A stretch of 64,000 bases of DNA from Pseudomonas fluorescens (GCF_902497785.1 NZ_CABVHK010000016.1:111716-175715); one strand, 5' to 3'. Numbered from the stretch's first letter, positions 41,675-50,861 are shown. The notes: generated from the sequence alone by a model not told the origin. Made by a program: numbers and translations.

Positions 41675-42439
41675 ATGTACAAACTGACCATCGAAGGCCT
41701 GCATAAAAGCTATGGCGATCATCATGTGCTCAAAGGCGTTTCACTCAAGGCCAACACCGGCGACGTCATCAGCCTGATCGGCGCCAGCGGTTCGGGTAAA
41801 AGTACGTTCCTGCGTTGCATCAACTTTCTCGAACAGCCCAACGACGGCACGATGAGCCTCGACGGGCAGAACATCCGCATGGCCAAGGATCGCCACGGCA
41901 TTCACGTGGCCGATCCCGATGAACTGCAACGCATCCGCACGCGCCTGGCCATGGTGTTCCAGCACTTCAACCTGTGGAGCCACATGACCGTGCTGGAAAA
42001 CATCACCATGGCCCCGCGCCGGGTGCTCGGTTGCAGCAAGGAAGAAGCCGAGGACCGTGCCCGCCGCTACCTCGACAAGGTCGGTCTGGCGGCGCGCGTG
42101 GCGGACCAGTACCCGGCGTTCCTGTCCGGGGGCCAACAGCAACGGGTCGCCATTGCCCGCGCATTGGCGATGGAGCCGGAAGTCATGCTGTTCGACGAAC
42201 CGACCTCGGCGCTCGATCCGGAACTGGTCGGTGAAGTGCTCAGGGTGATCCAGGGCCTGGCCGAAGAAGGCCGGACCATGATCATGGTCACCCATGAAAT
42301 GAGCTTCGCCCGCAAGGTCTCGAGCCAGGTGCTGTTCCTGCATCAAGGGCTGGTCGAGGAAGAAGGCGCGCCGGAAGACGTGCTGGGTAATCCGAAGAGC
42401 GAGCGGTTGCAGCAATTTCTCAGCGGTAACCTCAAGTAA
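41675..42439 (+). CDS. Basic amino acid ABC transporter ATPase (HisP/AotP-like)
   Basis: A 254-residue ABC ATPase. It has Walker A GASGSGKST, the Q-loop VFQHFNLWSHMTVLENI, signature LSGGQQQRVAIARAL, Walker B VMLFDEPTSALDPE and the switch His in VTHEM. The extra loop RHGIHVADPDELQRIR is typical of the HisP/AotP subgroup. It is the last gene of the transporter operon. A class B repeat follows. Confidence 0.94.
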   Translation: MYKLTIEGLHKSYGDHHVLKGVSLKANTGDVISLIGASGSGKSTFLRCINFLEQPNDGTMSLDGQNIRMAKDRHGIHVADPDELQRIRTRLAMVFQHFNLWSHMTVLENITMAPRRVLGCSKEEAEDRARRYLDKVGLAARVADQYPAFLSGGQQQRVAIARALAMEPEVMLFDEPTSALDPELVGEVLRVIQGLAEEGRTMIMVTHEMSFARKVSSQVLFLHQGLVEEEGAPEDVLGNPKSERLQQFLSGNLK

Positions 42440-42454
42440 GGGTTCGCCGCAATA

Positions 42455-42546
42455 CCTGTGGGAACGAGCTTGCTCGCGATAGCGGTCTGGCCGACACAAA
42501 GAAGTCGCCTGACATGGCCTCATCGCGAGCAAGCTCGCTCCCACAG
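42455..42546. repeat. REPIN, class B
   Basis: An inverted pair of the class B unit flanking about 45 bp, between the transporter operon and the helicase gene. Confidence 0.92.
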
Positions 42547-42645
42547 TGATCAGGTGTCGTTCGAAAGTAGAACAGCACATCAATTAAACTTGTGCGCGCG
42601 TACTGCGGTCACTGAAAGAACACTTTCAGAGCGCACGCCGCCGGC

Positions 42646-45132
42646 ATGGGAACCTCCCCCGACTTCGCAAAAAAATGGTTCACCGCTCGCGGCTGGAAAC
42701 CCTTCGCCTTTCAAAAACAGGTGTGGGCCGCGGTCAGGCAGGGGCAATCCGGGCTACTTCATGCCAGCACCGGCGCCGGTAAAACCTATGCCGTCTGGTT
42801 TGCCGCGCTCAACCGCTTCGCCAAATCCATCAAGCCGCCTGCACAACCGCGCAAACGCCAACCGCCTGCCGAACCGCTGACCGTGTTGTGGATAACTCCC
42901 ATGCGCGCACTGGCGGCTGACACCGCCCGCGCACTGGAAGCGCCGCTGCAGGACTTGCAGATCCCGTGGAGCGTCGGCCTGCGCACCGGCGACACCAGCA
43001 GCAGCGAGCGCGCACGCCAGAGCCGCCGCATGCCGACCGCGCTGATCACCACCCCGGAAAGTCTCACCCTGATGCTGGCCCGCGCCGATGCGCAAACCGC
43101 GTTGTCGACGCTGCGCATGCTCGTGGTCGATGAATGGCACGAATTGCTCGGCAACAAGCGCGGTGTACAGCTGCAACTGGCCTTGGCGCGCTTGCGTCGG
43201 TGGAATCCTGAACTGATCGTGTGGGGAGTTTCCGCGACGCTGGGTAATCAGGCTCACGCGGAACAGGTATTGATCCCACAGGGCGGCGGCATCAGCGTGC
43301 AAGGGCAAAGCGCCAAAGAGTTGCGGGTCGACACCCTGCTGCCGCCCGCCGCCGAACGCTTTCCTTGGGCCGGGCACATCGGCTTGAAGATGTTGCCGCA
43401 AGTGCTGGCCGAGGTTGAATCGAGTCCCAGCAGCCTGGTGTTCACCAACACCCGGGCGCAATCGGAAATCTGGTATCAGGCCTTGCTCGACGCCCGTCCC
43501 GATTGGGCCGGTTTGATTGCCCTGCATCATGGCTCGCTGGCACGCGACACCCGTGACTGGGTCGAGCGGGCGCTCAAGGACGGTCAACTCAAAGCGGTGG
43601 TCTGCACCTCCAGCCTCGATCTGGGCGTGGACTTTCTCCCGGTCGAGCGAGTGCTGCAAATCGGTTCGGCCAAGGGTGTGGCGCGGCTGATGCAGCGCGC
43701 CGGCCGCTCGGGGCATGCACCGGGTCGCGTGTCGCGGGTCACGCTGGTGCCGACCCACAGCCTGGAGTTGATCGAGGCCGCAGCGGCGCAGGATGCCGTG
43801 GCCCAGCGCCGGATCGAGCCGCGTGAGTCTCCGCATAAACCGCTGGATGTGCTGGTTCAGCATGTGGTCAGCATGGCGCTCGGTGGTGGTTTTTTGCCCG
43901 ATGAGTTGTACGAAGAAGTTCGCGGGGCCTGGGCCTATCGTGACCTCACGGTGCAAGACTGGACCTGGGCGCTGGCTTTCGTACGCCATGGCGGTCTTTC
44001 CCTGACGGCCTATCCGGATTATCGCCGGGTCGAACCGGACGAACAGGGCATCTGGCGCGTTCCGGATGCGCGACTTGCTCGGCGCCATCGCATGAGCATC
44101 GGCACCATCGTCAGCGATGCGAGCATTCAACTGAAGTTCTGGAGCAAGGGTGGTGGCGGCAAGCAACTGGGGAGCGTCGAGGAAGGCTTCATCGCGCGGC
44201 TCAAACCGGGCGACGGCTTTTTGTTTGCCGGGCGAACGCTGGAATTGGTGCGGGTGGAAAACATGACCGCCTACGTCAAACGCAGCACCGTCAAGAAAGC
44301 CGCGGTGCCACGCTGGAATGGCGGGCGGATGCCGCTTTCCAACGAACTGGCGCAAGCGGTGGTCATGCGTTTCAGCGCCGCGGCCCGGGGCGAGTTCATC
44401 GGCGCAGAGATGCAAGCGCTGCGTCCGCTGCTGGAGGTCCAGCAACGCTGGTCTGGTCTGCCGACTTCGGAAACACTCCTCGCCGAAGCGCTGAAATCCC
44501 GTGAGGGCTGGCACCTTTTCCTTTACCCCTTCGCTGGCCGGCAGGTGCATTTGGGGTTGGCGAGTTTGCTGGCCTGGCGCGTCAGCCAGCGGCAACTGTT
44601 GACGTTTTCCATCGCGGTCAATGATTACGGGCTCGAATTGCTCAGCGCCACGGCGGTGGACTGGGTGCAGGTGTTGAACCTCGAATTGTTGAGCCCGGAG
44701 CATTTATTGAGGGATGTACTCGCCAGCCTGAACGCCGGCGAACTGGCCTTACGCCGCTTTCGGGAAATTGCACGAATTGCCGGGCTGGTGTTTGCCGGTT
44801 ATCCCGGCGCACCGAAAAGCACACGCCAGGTTCAGGCGTCGAGCGGGTTGTTTTTCGAAGTCTTCAAGCAGTACGACGCCGGGAACTTGTTACTGGCCCA
44901 GGCCGGGGAAGAAGTCCTGCGGGAGGAACTGGATATTCGTCGCCTTGAACAGACATTGGCGCACCTCAGTCGACTCAGACTCGATGTGCATCTGATCAAA
45001 CGTCCTACACCGCTCGGGTTTCCCCTGTTGGTGGAACGCATGCGCGAGAGCATGAGTTCGGAAAAACTCGCCGACCGCATCCGACGCATGGTCAGCGACC
45101 TAGAGAAAACTGCGGAAACCGGGAAATCCTGA
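42646..45132 (+). CDS. Ligase-associated DEXH-box helicase, Lhr-Core type
   Basis: An 828-residue superfamily 2 helicase. It shows Walker A STGAGKTYAVW, motif Ia LWITPMRALA, a DEWH box (VVDEWHELLG), motif III VSATLGN, SLDLGVDFLPVE and motif VI QRAGRSGHAPG, then the winged helix and Lhr-specific C-terminal core. It translocates 3' to 5' on single-stranded DNA in the one Pseudomonas homologue I know to be studied. It belongs with the exonuclease and ligase at 35126-37845. The last base of its stop is the first base of pdeM. The ATG has a poor ribosome binding site. Confidence 0.93.
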   Translation: MGTSPDFAKKWFTARGWKPFAFQKQVWAAVRQGQSGLLHASTGAGKTYAVWFAALNRFAKSIKPPAQPRKRQPPAEPLTVLWITPMRALAADTARALEAPLQDLQIPWSVGLRTGDTSSSERARQSRRMPTALITTPESLTLMLARADAQTALSTLRMLVVDEWHELLGNKRGVQLQLALARLRRWNPELIVWGVSATLGNQAHAEQVLIPQGGGISVQGQSAKELRVDTLLPPAAERFPWAGHIGLKMLPQVLAEVESSPSSLVFTNTRAQSEIWYQALLDARPDWAGLIALHHGSLARDTRDWVERALKDGQLKAVVCTSSLDLGVDFLPVERVLQIGSAKGVARLMQRAGRSGHAPGRVSRVTLVPTHSLELIEAAAAQDAVAQRRIEPRESPHKPLDVLVQHVVSMALGGGFLPDELYEEVRGAWAYRDLTVQDWTWALAFVRHGGLSLTAYPDYRRVEPDEQGIWRVPDARLARRHRMSIGTIVSDASIQLKFWSKGGGGKQLGSVEEGFIARLKPGDGFLFAGRTLELVRVENMTAYVKRSTVKKAAVPRWNGGRMPLSNELAQAVVMRFSAAARGEFIGAEMQALRPLLEVQQRWSGLPTSETLLAEALKSREGWHLFLYPFAGRQVHLGLASLLAWRVSQRQLLTFSIAVNDYGLELLSATAVDWVQVLNLELLSPEHLLRDVLASLNAGELALRRFREIARIAGLVFAGYPGAPKSTRQVQASSGLFFEVFKQYDAGNLLLAQAGEEVLREELDIRRLEQTLAHLSRLRLDVHLIKRPTPLGFPLLVERMRESMSSEKLADRIRRMVSDLEKTAETGKS

Positions 45133-45785
45133 TGAGTGCGCCTTATCCCGTTGTACTGGCCGGCGAAGAGGTGTGGTTATTGCCCGAGAAAGCGATCTAT
45201 TGGCCGGGCCAACAAGCACTGTTGATCGCCGATGTGCATTTCGGCAAGGCTGCCGCCTATCGAAGCCTGGGTCAGCCGGTGCCGCAGGGCACCACGTCAC
45301 GCAACATCGCCGTGATCGACGGCTTGCTGGCGGCTTTGCCCTGCCGACAGCTGATCTTCCTCGGCGACTTTCTTCACGGCCCCGGCTCGCATGCAACCGG
45401 CACCCTGAGCGCATTGGCGCAGTGGCGAGCACGCCACCCTGAAGTGGTCATGACCCTGATCCGCGGCAACCACGACAAGCGCGCTGGCGATCCACCGCCA
45501 TCGCTGAATATTCAGGTAGTCCCTGAGCCGATGCTGTTGGGGCCTTTCGCGTTGCAGCACGAACCCGACCCGCATCCGGACCGTCACGTACTCGCGGGCC
45601 ATGTCCATCCGGTTTACCGGCTGAATGGTCGAGGTCGGCAGCGCCTGCGGCTGGCCTGTTTCAAGCTGGGGGAGAACATCAGTTTGCTACCGGCCTTCGG
45701 CGCGTTTACCGGCGGTCATCAGATAGCGCGAGACGAAAGCTGCAGGATATTCGTGATCGGTGACAACGAAATATGGCCTGTCTGA
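45132..45785 (+). CDS. pdeM: Ligase-associated DNA damage response endonuclease/phosphoesterase PdeM
   Basis: A 217-residue metallophosphoesterase of the calcineurin fold with LLIADVHFGKAA (DxH), FLGDFLHG (GD), IRGNHDKRAG (GNHD) and LAGHVHPVY (GHxH). In Pseudomonas putida the homologous protein is a manganese-dependent DNA nuclease/phosphoesterase encoded with the helicase, exonuclease and ligase. Its start overlaps the helicase stop by one base (TGATG). Confidence 0.92.
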   Translation: MSAPYPVVLAGEEVWLLPEKAIYWPGQQALLIADVHFGKAAAYRSLGQPVPQGTTSRNIAVIDGLLAALPCRQLIFLGDFLHGPGSHATGTLSALAQWRARHPEVVMTLIRGNHDKRAGDPPPSLNIQVVPEPMLLGPFALQHEPDPHPDRHVLAGHVHPVYRLNGRGRQRLRLACFKLGENISLLPAFGAFTGGHQIARDESCRIFVIGDNEIWPV

Positions 45786-45787
45786 CT

Positions 45788-45886
45788 TGTAGGAGCGAGC
45801 TTGCTCGCGAAAAACGTCAACGGTAACGCGCTCTTATGAAAGCCACGGTGACCTTGGGTTTTTCGCGAGCAAGCTCGCTCTTACAC
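45788..45886. repeat. REPIN, class B (TGTAGGAGCGAGC subtype)
   Basis: TGTAGGAGCGAGCTTGCTCGCGAAAAACG and the inverted TTTTTCGCGAGCAAGCTCGCTCTTACA flank about 45 bp directly after pdeM. Confidence 0.9.
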
Positions 45887-45903
45887 ATTTATTTGGGCGT
45901 GCA

Positions 45904-46113
45904 TCACGCAACCGGCGCGGGAGGCGGCTCATCCGGCAGAGTGGGCTCACCGGGTTCAGTAGGCTGTTCGTTGGGGGTATCGGGATCAGGCTGGCCGGGG
46001 ATGCCCCCCGCCATGCTGATGGGCGGATGTGCCAACAAGGACCAGGCCAAGACGCCAACCTGATTGGGCTCAAGCCTTGCCAGTTCGGCACTTATTTGCG
46101 GATCGATCTTCAT
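45904..46113 (-). CDS. Small hypothetical protein with Pro-rich tail
   Basis: A 69-residue protein (start ATG 46111-46113, preceded by AGGAG). The first 40 residues look folded (ISAELARLEPNQVGVLAWSLLAHPP); the last 30 are a Pro/Glu/Thr-rich tail. No family is recognised and there is no signal peptide. The good ribosome binding site and the acidic, biased composition support real coding. Confidence 0.6.
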   Translation of the reverse strand: MKIDPQISAELARLEPNQVGVLAWSLLAHPPISMAGGIPGQPDPDTPNEQPTEPGEPTLPDEPPPAPVA

Positions 46114-46219
46114 AGAGCACTCCTGAGCTAAGGCCCTGCTCGCTGTGCGCGAGCCGGACAGTACACCCAATAGAGTGTCTACCCGCCCAGGAATTCCCAC
46201 GACCTGTCGCAAGATCCGA

Positions 46220-46786
46220 TCAAGTGCGTGGCAGCGTCACGCCGCGTTGGCCCTGGTACTTGCCGCCACGGTCCTTGTAGGAGACTTCGCACTCTTCGTC
46301 GGATTCAAGGAACAGCATCTGCGCCACGCCTTCGTTGGCGTAAATTTTCGCCGGCAGGTTGGTGGTGTTGGAGAACTCCAGGGTGACGTGACCTTCCCAC
46401 TCAGGCTCAAGCGGGGTGACGTTGACGATGATGCCGCAGCGGGCGTAGGTGCTTTTGCCCAGGCAGATCGTCAATACGTTGCGCGGAATACGGAAGTATT
46501 CGACGGTGCTGGCCAGGGCGAAAGAGTTCGGCGGAATGATGCAAACGTCGCTGTGGATGTCGACGAAGCTGCCGGCGTCGAAATTTTTCGGGTCGACGAT
46601 GGCCGAATTGATGTTGGTGAACACTTTGAAATGATTGGTGCAACGAACGTCGTAGCCGTAACTCGACACGCCGTAGGAGATCACACGGTTATCGTCGCTG
46701 CCGCGCACCTGGCGCTCGACGAACGGTTCGATCATGCCGTGCTCTTGCGCCATGCGGCGAATCCACTTGTCCGATTTGATGCTCAT
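46220..46786 (-). CDS. dcd: dCTP deaminase
   Basis: A 188-residue enzyme that deaminates dCTP to dUTP for thymidylate synthesis. It has the family motifs GVSSYGYDVRC, FVDIHSDVCIIPPNSFALA, CLGKSTYARCGI and VTPLEPEWEGHVTLEFSNTT (catalytic Glu). An AGGAAA ribosome binding site precedes the ATG. It is a single-gene unit. Confidence 0.97.
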   Translation of the reverse strand: MSIKSDKWIRRMAQEHGMIEPFVERQVRGSDDNRVISYGVSSYGYDVRCTNHFKVFTNINSAIVDPKNFDAGSFVDIHSDVCIIPPNSFALASTVEYFRIPRNVLTICLGKSTYARCGIIVNVTPLEPEWEGHVTLEFSNTTNLPAKIYANEGVAQMLFLESDEECEVSYKDRGGKYQGQRGVTLPRT

Positions 46787-46959
46787 GGCGTATTTCCTGA
46801 ATAGCGAGGTGGAAAAAATCTGTCCGGCATCTTACCGGGGCGCGCCGCCGGGTTCAAAGTCCGAGGCACAATTCTCGGCGATCCCCCGTAATTAGCTGGC
46901 CTGAGCGCTGATCGAGTGCACCGTCAGTCACGAAAACAAAGAAACCTTCGCAAGAAGCA

Positions 46960-46988
46960 TTGGCACGTTCGGTAAAAAGGGTTAAGGT
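46960..46988 (+). promoter_or_regulatory. Sigma-70-type promoter of the cold-shock gene with a long 5' leader
   Basis: TTGGCA (46960-46965), 17-bp spacer, TAAGGT (46983-46988). Transcription from here gives a leader of about 145 bases before the cold-shock ATG, as in cspA-type genes. The rest of the 354-bp gap back to dcd shows nothing else I can name. Confidence 0.6.
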
Positions 46989-47140
46989 GGCGCCACTGTG
47001 CTGCTTGTGTCACTGAGAATCTCTACACGATATGTTGAATTTCGATCCAACCATCTACAAGAATTTTTCCTGCTCTTTGCACTCAGTCTCGTCCAGGGTT
47101 CTTCCTGGGTCGCAGTTATCTTTGTTCAAGGAGTTACACC

Positions 47141-47350
47141 ATGTCTAATCGCCAAACCGGTACCGTTAAGTGGTTCAACGATGAAAAAGGCTTCGGCTTC
47201 ATCACTCCACAATCCGGTGACGACCTGTTCGTTCACTTCAAAGCTATCCAATCCGACGGCTTCAAAAGCCTGAAAGAAGGCCAACAGGTTTCTTTCATCG
47301 CTACCCGCGGTCAGAAAGGCATGCAAGCTGAAGAAGTTCAAGTTATCTAA
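47141..47350 (+). CDS. Cold-shock protein, CspA/CapB family
   Basis: A 69-residue single cold-shock domain that binds RNA and single-stranded DNA. RNP1 (KGFGFIT) and RNP2 (DLFVHF) are intact. A strong AAGGAG precedes the ATG. The long leader suggests temperature-dependent translation. It is followed by a strong terminator. Several paralogues exist in Pseudomonas, so I do not assign a symbol. Confidence 0.96.
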   Translation: MSNRQTGTVKWFNDEKGFGFITPQSGDDLFVHFKAIQSDGFKSLKEGQQVSFIATRGQKGMQAEEVQVI

Positions 47351-47367
47351 CTTGTACTTGCTTTAGT

Positions 47368-47400
47368 AAAAAGCCCCGCCCTTAAAAGCGGGGCTTTTTT
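47368..47400 (+). terminator. Intrinsic terminator of the cold-shock gene
   Basis: AAAAGCCCCGC and GCGGGGCTTTT form the stem, followed by a T tract, 17 bp after the stop. Confidence 0.95.
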
Positions 47401-47425
47401 GTGCCTGTGTGTTTTTGCCGGGCAA

Positions 47426-47502
47426 AAAAGATCGCAGCCTTCGGCAGCTCCTACATGGGATTTGTATATACCCGTAGGAGCTGCCGAAGGCTGCGATCTT
47501 TT
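47426..47502. repeat. REP pair, class A
   Basis: A near-perfect inverted pair between the cold-shock gene terminator and the end of the convergent DUF481 gene. Confidence 0.92.
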
Positions 47503-47514
47503 GCTTCTAACGTC

Positions 47515-48522
47515 TTACCAGGCCACACCAAAACCCGCGGTGTAGCGGGTCTTTTCCAGATCTGCATCGTCAGTACCGCTAATGACGTCGCGCTCGGCCT
47601 TCAGGTTAAGCGACGCCCACTCGGTGACCTTGTAGCGCAAGCCCACTTCGGCATCGAGCGCATAATCAGCCACGCCCGACAATGGCTTGCCCACTTCGCC
47701 GTTGGTGAAGAACTCCACTTTCTTGCCGATCAGGTAGCGGTTGTAATCCCACTTCATCGCCAGGGAATAGAAGTTTTCCTTGCTGCCGTCGGAGAATTGG
47801 TAATCCGTGCGGTTGAGCAGCGAGCCCAGGGAGAATGCGCCCAACTCGTCATCCCAGAACTGGTAACCCGGACCCGTACCGACGGTGCGCTGACGGGAAA
47901 GGTCTTCAACCTTGTCGCGCTTGTACACCGCACGCCCCTGCCAGAACCATTTCTCGGTGAGGAAGCGGTCGAGCGAGTACTCACCCCGCCAGTTGTCGGT
48001 GGCGACCACGTCATCCTGGAATTCACGGTTGTACTCGCCTTCCGCGATATGACGCCATTTGCCATGGCGCGCAGTGGTCTTGAAGTCGATGTCGTAGTCG
48101 TCGGTGTCCTTCTCCGCCCGCTGGTAATCCAGCGCGGCATCGATATTGCCTTTCCAGACCAGGTCTTCGATGACCGGCTTGGGCTTGAGAATCTGCTGAA
48201 TGCTCGCCAGCTCGACCGTCTTCGGTGCCTCGCCGTTTTCCAGCGTCACCTTGCCATCGTCCGCCGCGTGCAGCGACTTGGCCTTTTCACCGGTGTAAGC
48301 ATCCTGCTTGACCAGCAACTCCTGGTCACTTTCCAGGGTTTTGACCTGCTTCCAGTCGATCGGCACTGCACCGGCGTATTCGGTCTGAATCAACAGTTTG
48401 CCGCCGTCGAACAAAGTGATCTTGCCGCTCAGCTTGTCACCGTTTTTCAACCAGACGGTATCGGCAAGCACAGGAGTGGAAGCACCAAGGACAGCGAGGC
48501 ACAGCAAGGTTCTGGACACCAT
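47515..48522 (-). CDS. DUF481 family outer-membrane protein (YdiY-like)
   Basis: A 335-residue precursor from the ATG at 48520-48522 (signal MVSRTLLCLAVLGASTPVLA). After about 110 periplasmic-type residues (ADTVWLKNGDKLSGKITLFDGGKLLI) comes a DUF481 beta-barrel-like region of alternating aromatic strands (NREFQDDVVATDNWRGEYSLDRF), ending in an aromatic C-terminal residue (GFGVAW), as in outer-membrane barrels. Two upstream in-frame ATGs (48561, 48597) would give a longer, less typical signal. The role is unknown; YdiY in E. coli is acid-inducible. Confidence 0.85.
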   Translation of the reverse strand: MVSRTLLCLAVLGASTPVLADTVWLKNGDKLSGKITLFDGGKLLIQTEYAGAVPIDWKQVKTLESDQELLVKQDAYTGEKAKSLHAADDGKVTLENGEAPKTVELASIQQILKPKPVIEDLVWKGNIDAALDYQRAEKDTDDYDIDFKTTARHGKWRHIAEGEYNREFQDDVVATDNWRGEYSLDRFLTEKWFWQGRAVYKRDKVEDLSRQRTVGTGPGYQFWDDELGAFSLGSLLNRTDYQFSDGSKENFYSLAMKWDYNRYLIGKKVEFFTNGEVGKPLSGVADYALDAEVGLRYKVTEWASLNLKAERDVISGTDDADLEKTRYTAGFGVAW

Positions 48523-48662
48523 AAGCAAATACAGGCTCAAGTTTGCGGGAAAAGTCGGCATTATCCGTAGGAATAAGACCCTAGCAAGGACTGACACAAC
48601 TATTAGTAGTGAGTTCCTTTCTCAACGGCCGATTGCGGATATTCCCTACAGACGGCAACCAG

Positions 48663-48764
48663 CTGTAGGAGCGAGCTTGCTCGCGATGCACTCGAATGCG
48701 ACGCTTTGTTCCAGACAGTTCGCGTTTTCGTTAACGACCATCGCGAGCGAGCTCGCTCCTACAG
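48663..48764. repeat. REPIN, class B (TGTAGGAGCGAGC subtype)
   Basis: An inverted pair whose right end (GCTCCTACAGGAAG) runs into the Shine-Dalgarno of the next gene. Part of its spacer (GCGTTTTCGTTAACGACCAT) is nearly identical to that of the copy at 55143, so the two share recent ancestry. Confidence 0.92.
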
Positions 48765-48774
48765 GAAGCTAACC

Positions 48775-49128
48775 GTGACCAACCCCACCCTCGAAACCGA
48801 AAGCGCCGCGCAAATCCGACGCACGGCGCTCTACCTGACGCTGGCGCAAGTGCCGGAGGGCAAAGTCGTGAGTTATGGCCAGTTGGCAGACCTCGCTGGG
48901 CTGGGGCGGGCCGCGCGATGGGTCGGCCGCACACTGAGCCAGTTGCCCGGCGACACCAAATTGCCCTGGCACCGCGTACTCGGCGCCGGCGGCCGGATCA
49001 GCCTGCCCGTGGGCAGCCCTTCGGGGGATGAGCAACGCGCACGATTACGCGCCGAGGGCATCAGTATCCTGAACAATCGTGTTGATATTCAGCGCCATGG
49101 CTGGCGTCCGGTAGAGCACAGCGGTTAG
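48775..49128 (+). CDS. Alkyltransferase-like protein (ATL), MGMT-fold DNA repair protein
   Basis: A 117-residue protein made only of the C-terminal DNA-binding domain of O6-alkylguanine alkyltransferases. The active-site PCHRV is replaced by PWHRV (Trp for Cys), the mark of ATL proteins, which bind O6-alkylguanine without repairing it and direct nucleotide excision repair to it. The helix-turn-helix region with RAARWVGRTLSQLP and the GKVVSYGQLADLAGL start are present. The start is GTG 48775, six bases after AGGAAGC; longer in-frame starts would translate the REP element. Confidence 0.9.
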   Translation: MTNPTLETESAAQIRRTALYLTLAQVPEGKVVSYGQLADLAGLGRAARWVGRTLSQLPGDTKLPWHRVLGAGGRISLPVGSPSGDEQRARLRAEGISILNNRVDIQRHGWRPVEHSG

Positions 49129-49171
49129 AGTGCGCGCTTTGTTTCCGTAATCTTGAGGCAGACTTCAGCCC

Positions 49172-50731
49172 ATGCCCCGTAAAACCTGGCGCGCCGCGCT
49201 CGCCGCCTATGCCAGCCCTTCAACGCTTGTGCTGTTGTTGCTTGGATTCGCCGCCGGCCTGCCCTACATGCTGGTGTTTTCGACACTTTCGGTCTGGCTG
49301 CGTGAAGCCGGTGTGGCTCGCGAAACCATTGGCTATGCAAGCCTGATCGGTCTGGCCTACGCCTTTAAATGGGTCTGGTCGCCGCTGCTGGACCAATGGC
49401 GCCTGCCATTGCTCGGCAAGCTCGGTCGTCGACGTTCCTGGCTGGTGCTTTCACAGGCACTGGTGATCCTCGGCCTGGTCGGGATGGGTTTCTGCGACCC
49501 GCAAAAACACTTGTCCTGGCTGATCGCCATCGCCGTAGTCGTCGCCTTCGCCTCGGCGACGCAAGACATTGCGGTCGACGCCTATCGCCTGGAAATCGCC
49601 GACGACAGTCGCCAGGCCGCCCTCGCCGCCAGTTACATGTCCGGCTACCGGATCGCCGCGTTGCTGGCCACTGCCGGCGCACTGTTCTTCGCTGAAGGCT
49701 TCGGCTCCACCGGTTTCAACTACAAACATTCGGCATGGGCCGGCACGTACCTGCTGTTCGCCGCGCTGATGGTCCCGGCGTTGCTGACCTCGTTCTTCAT
49801 GCGCGAACCGCCGGTGCCGCTGCGCACGCAACTGCAGGCCGGGCGCTACAGTTTTGTCCATCAACTGGCGTCCGTGTTCGTCCTGATCGTGCTGCTGGTG
49901 TCCGTTCCCGCGATGTTCACCCAGCTCTACAACACCGATTTCGCTAGCGTGCTGTTCGACGGCGTGAGCCTGCTCGACCTGTTGCTCGACGACCGCGCCT
50001 TCCTGCGGGCGATTCTCTACACCACGCTCACTGCCCTGTGCCTGTCGGCCATTGGCCGCCGCGGCCTCGCGCCGGTGCTGACGCCGATCAACGACTTCAT
50101 TCTGCGTTACCGCTGGCAGGCGCTGCTGCTGCTCGGGCTGATCGCCACGTACCGGATGTCGGATACGGTCATGGGCGTGATGGCCAACGTTTTCTATATC
50201 GACCAGGGCTTCACCAAAGATCAGATTGCCAGCGTCAGCAAAATCTTCGGGCTGATCATGACCCTGGTCGGCGCGGGCATGGGCGGCCTGCTGATCGTGC
50301 GCTTCGGCATTCTGCCGATCCTGTTCATCGGTGGCGTGATGTCGGCGGGCACGAATCTGTTGTTCCTGATGCTCGCCGACATGGGCGCCAACCTGAACAT
50401 GCTGATCGGCACCATCTCCCTGGACAACTTCAGTTCCGGCCTGGCGACTTCCGCGTTCGTCGCCTATTTGTCGAGCCTGACCAACCTCAAGTTCTCCGCC
50501 ACTCAATACGCCCTGCTCAGCTCGATCATGCTCCTGCTGCCGCGCCTGATCGGCGGCTATTCAGGAGTCATGGTGGAGAAGTTCGGCTACCACGATTTCT
50601 TCCTGATCACCGCATTGCTCGGCGTGCCGACGCTGCTGTTGATCGCCTTACACTGGTTCCAGGAGAGCCGCCGCGAAGGCCCGACACCCAAGCCTGAGCC
50701 GGTTCCGACCCAGGTCGCGGAAGAATCGTAG
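49172..50731 (+). CDS. ampG: AmpG-type muropeptide permease (MFS)
   Basis: A 519-residue inner-membrane transporter with about 14 helices. LLLLGFAAGLPYMLVFSTLSVWLREAGV and IGLAYAFKWVWSPLLDQWRLPLLG, then the ATQDIAVDAYRLE motif, are typical of AmpG, which imports GlcNAc-anhydroMurNAc peptides for wall recycling and so governs AmpC induction. Pseudomonads can carry two AmpG-like proteins, so this may be AmpG or its paralogue. It is probably a single-gene unit. Confidence 0.9.
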   Translation: MPRKTWRAALAAYASPSTLVLLLLGFAAGLPYMLVFSTLSVWLREAGVARETIGYASLIGLAYAFKWVWSPLLDQWRLPLLGKLGRRRSWLVLSQALVILGLVGMGFCDPQKHLSWLIAIAVVVAFASATQDIAVDAYRLEIADDSRQAALAASYMSGYRIAALLATAGALFFAEGFGSTGFNYKHSAWAGTYLLFAALMVPALLTSFFMREPPVPLRTQLQAGRYSFVHQLASVFVLIVLLVSVPAMFTQLYNTDFASVLFDGVSLLDLLLDDRAFLRAILYTTLTALCLSAIGRRGLAPVLTPINDFILRYRWQALLLLGLIATYRMSDTVMGVMANVFYIDQGFTKDQIASVSKIFGLIMTLVGAGMGGLLIVRFGILPILFIGGVMSAGTNLLFLMLADMGANLNMLIGTISLDNFSSGLATSAFVAYLSSLTNLKFSATQYALLSSIMLLLPRLIGGYSGVMVEKFGYHDFFLITALLGVPTLLLIALHWFQESRREGPTPKPEPVPTQVAEES

Positions 50732-50861
50732 GAAGCATCGCTGAGGGCGCGGAGATTCCCGCCCTCCTGCCACACCGCCGACCGCGCGCCTGTACGCCAG
50801 CAGATCTCGCCCGTACAATGCTCCGTCATTTCTCGTCATCAGCAACCGACAACGGCCAACC

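Noticed and set aside
46960..46976. A possible sigma-54 promoter (TGGCACGTTCGGTAAA) before the cold-shock gene
   Set aside because: The -12 GC dinucleotide is missing; a sigma-70 reading with 17-bp spacing fits better.
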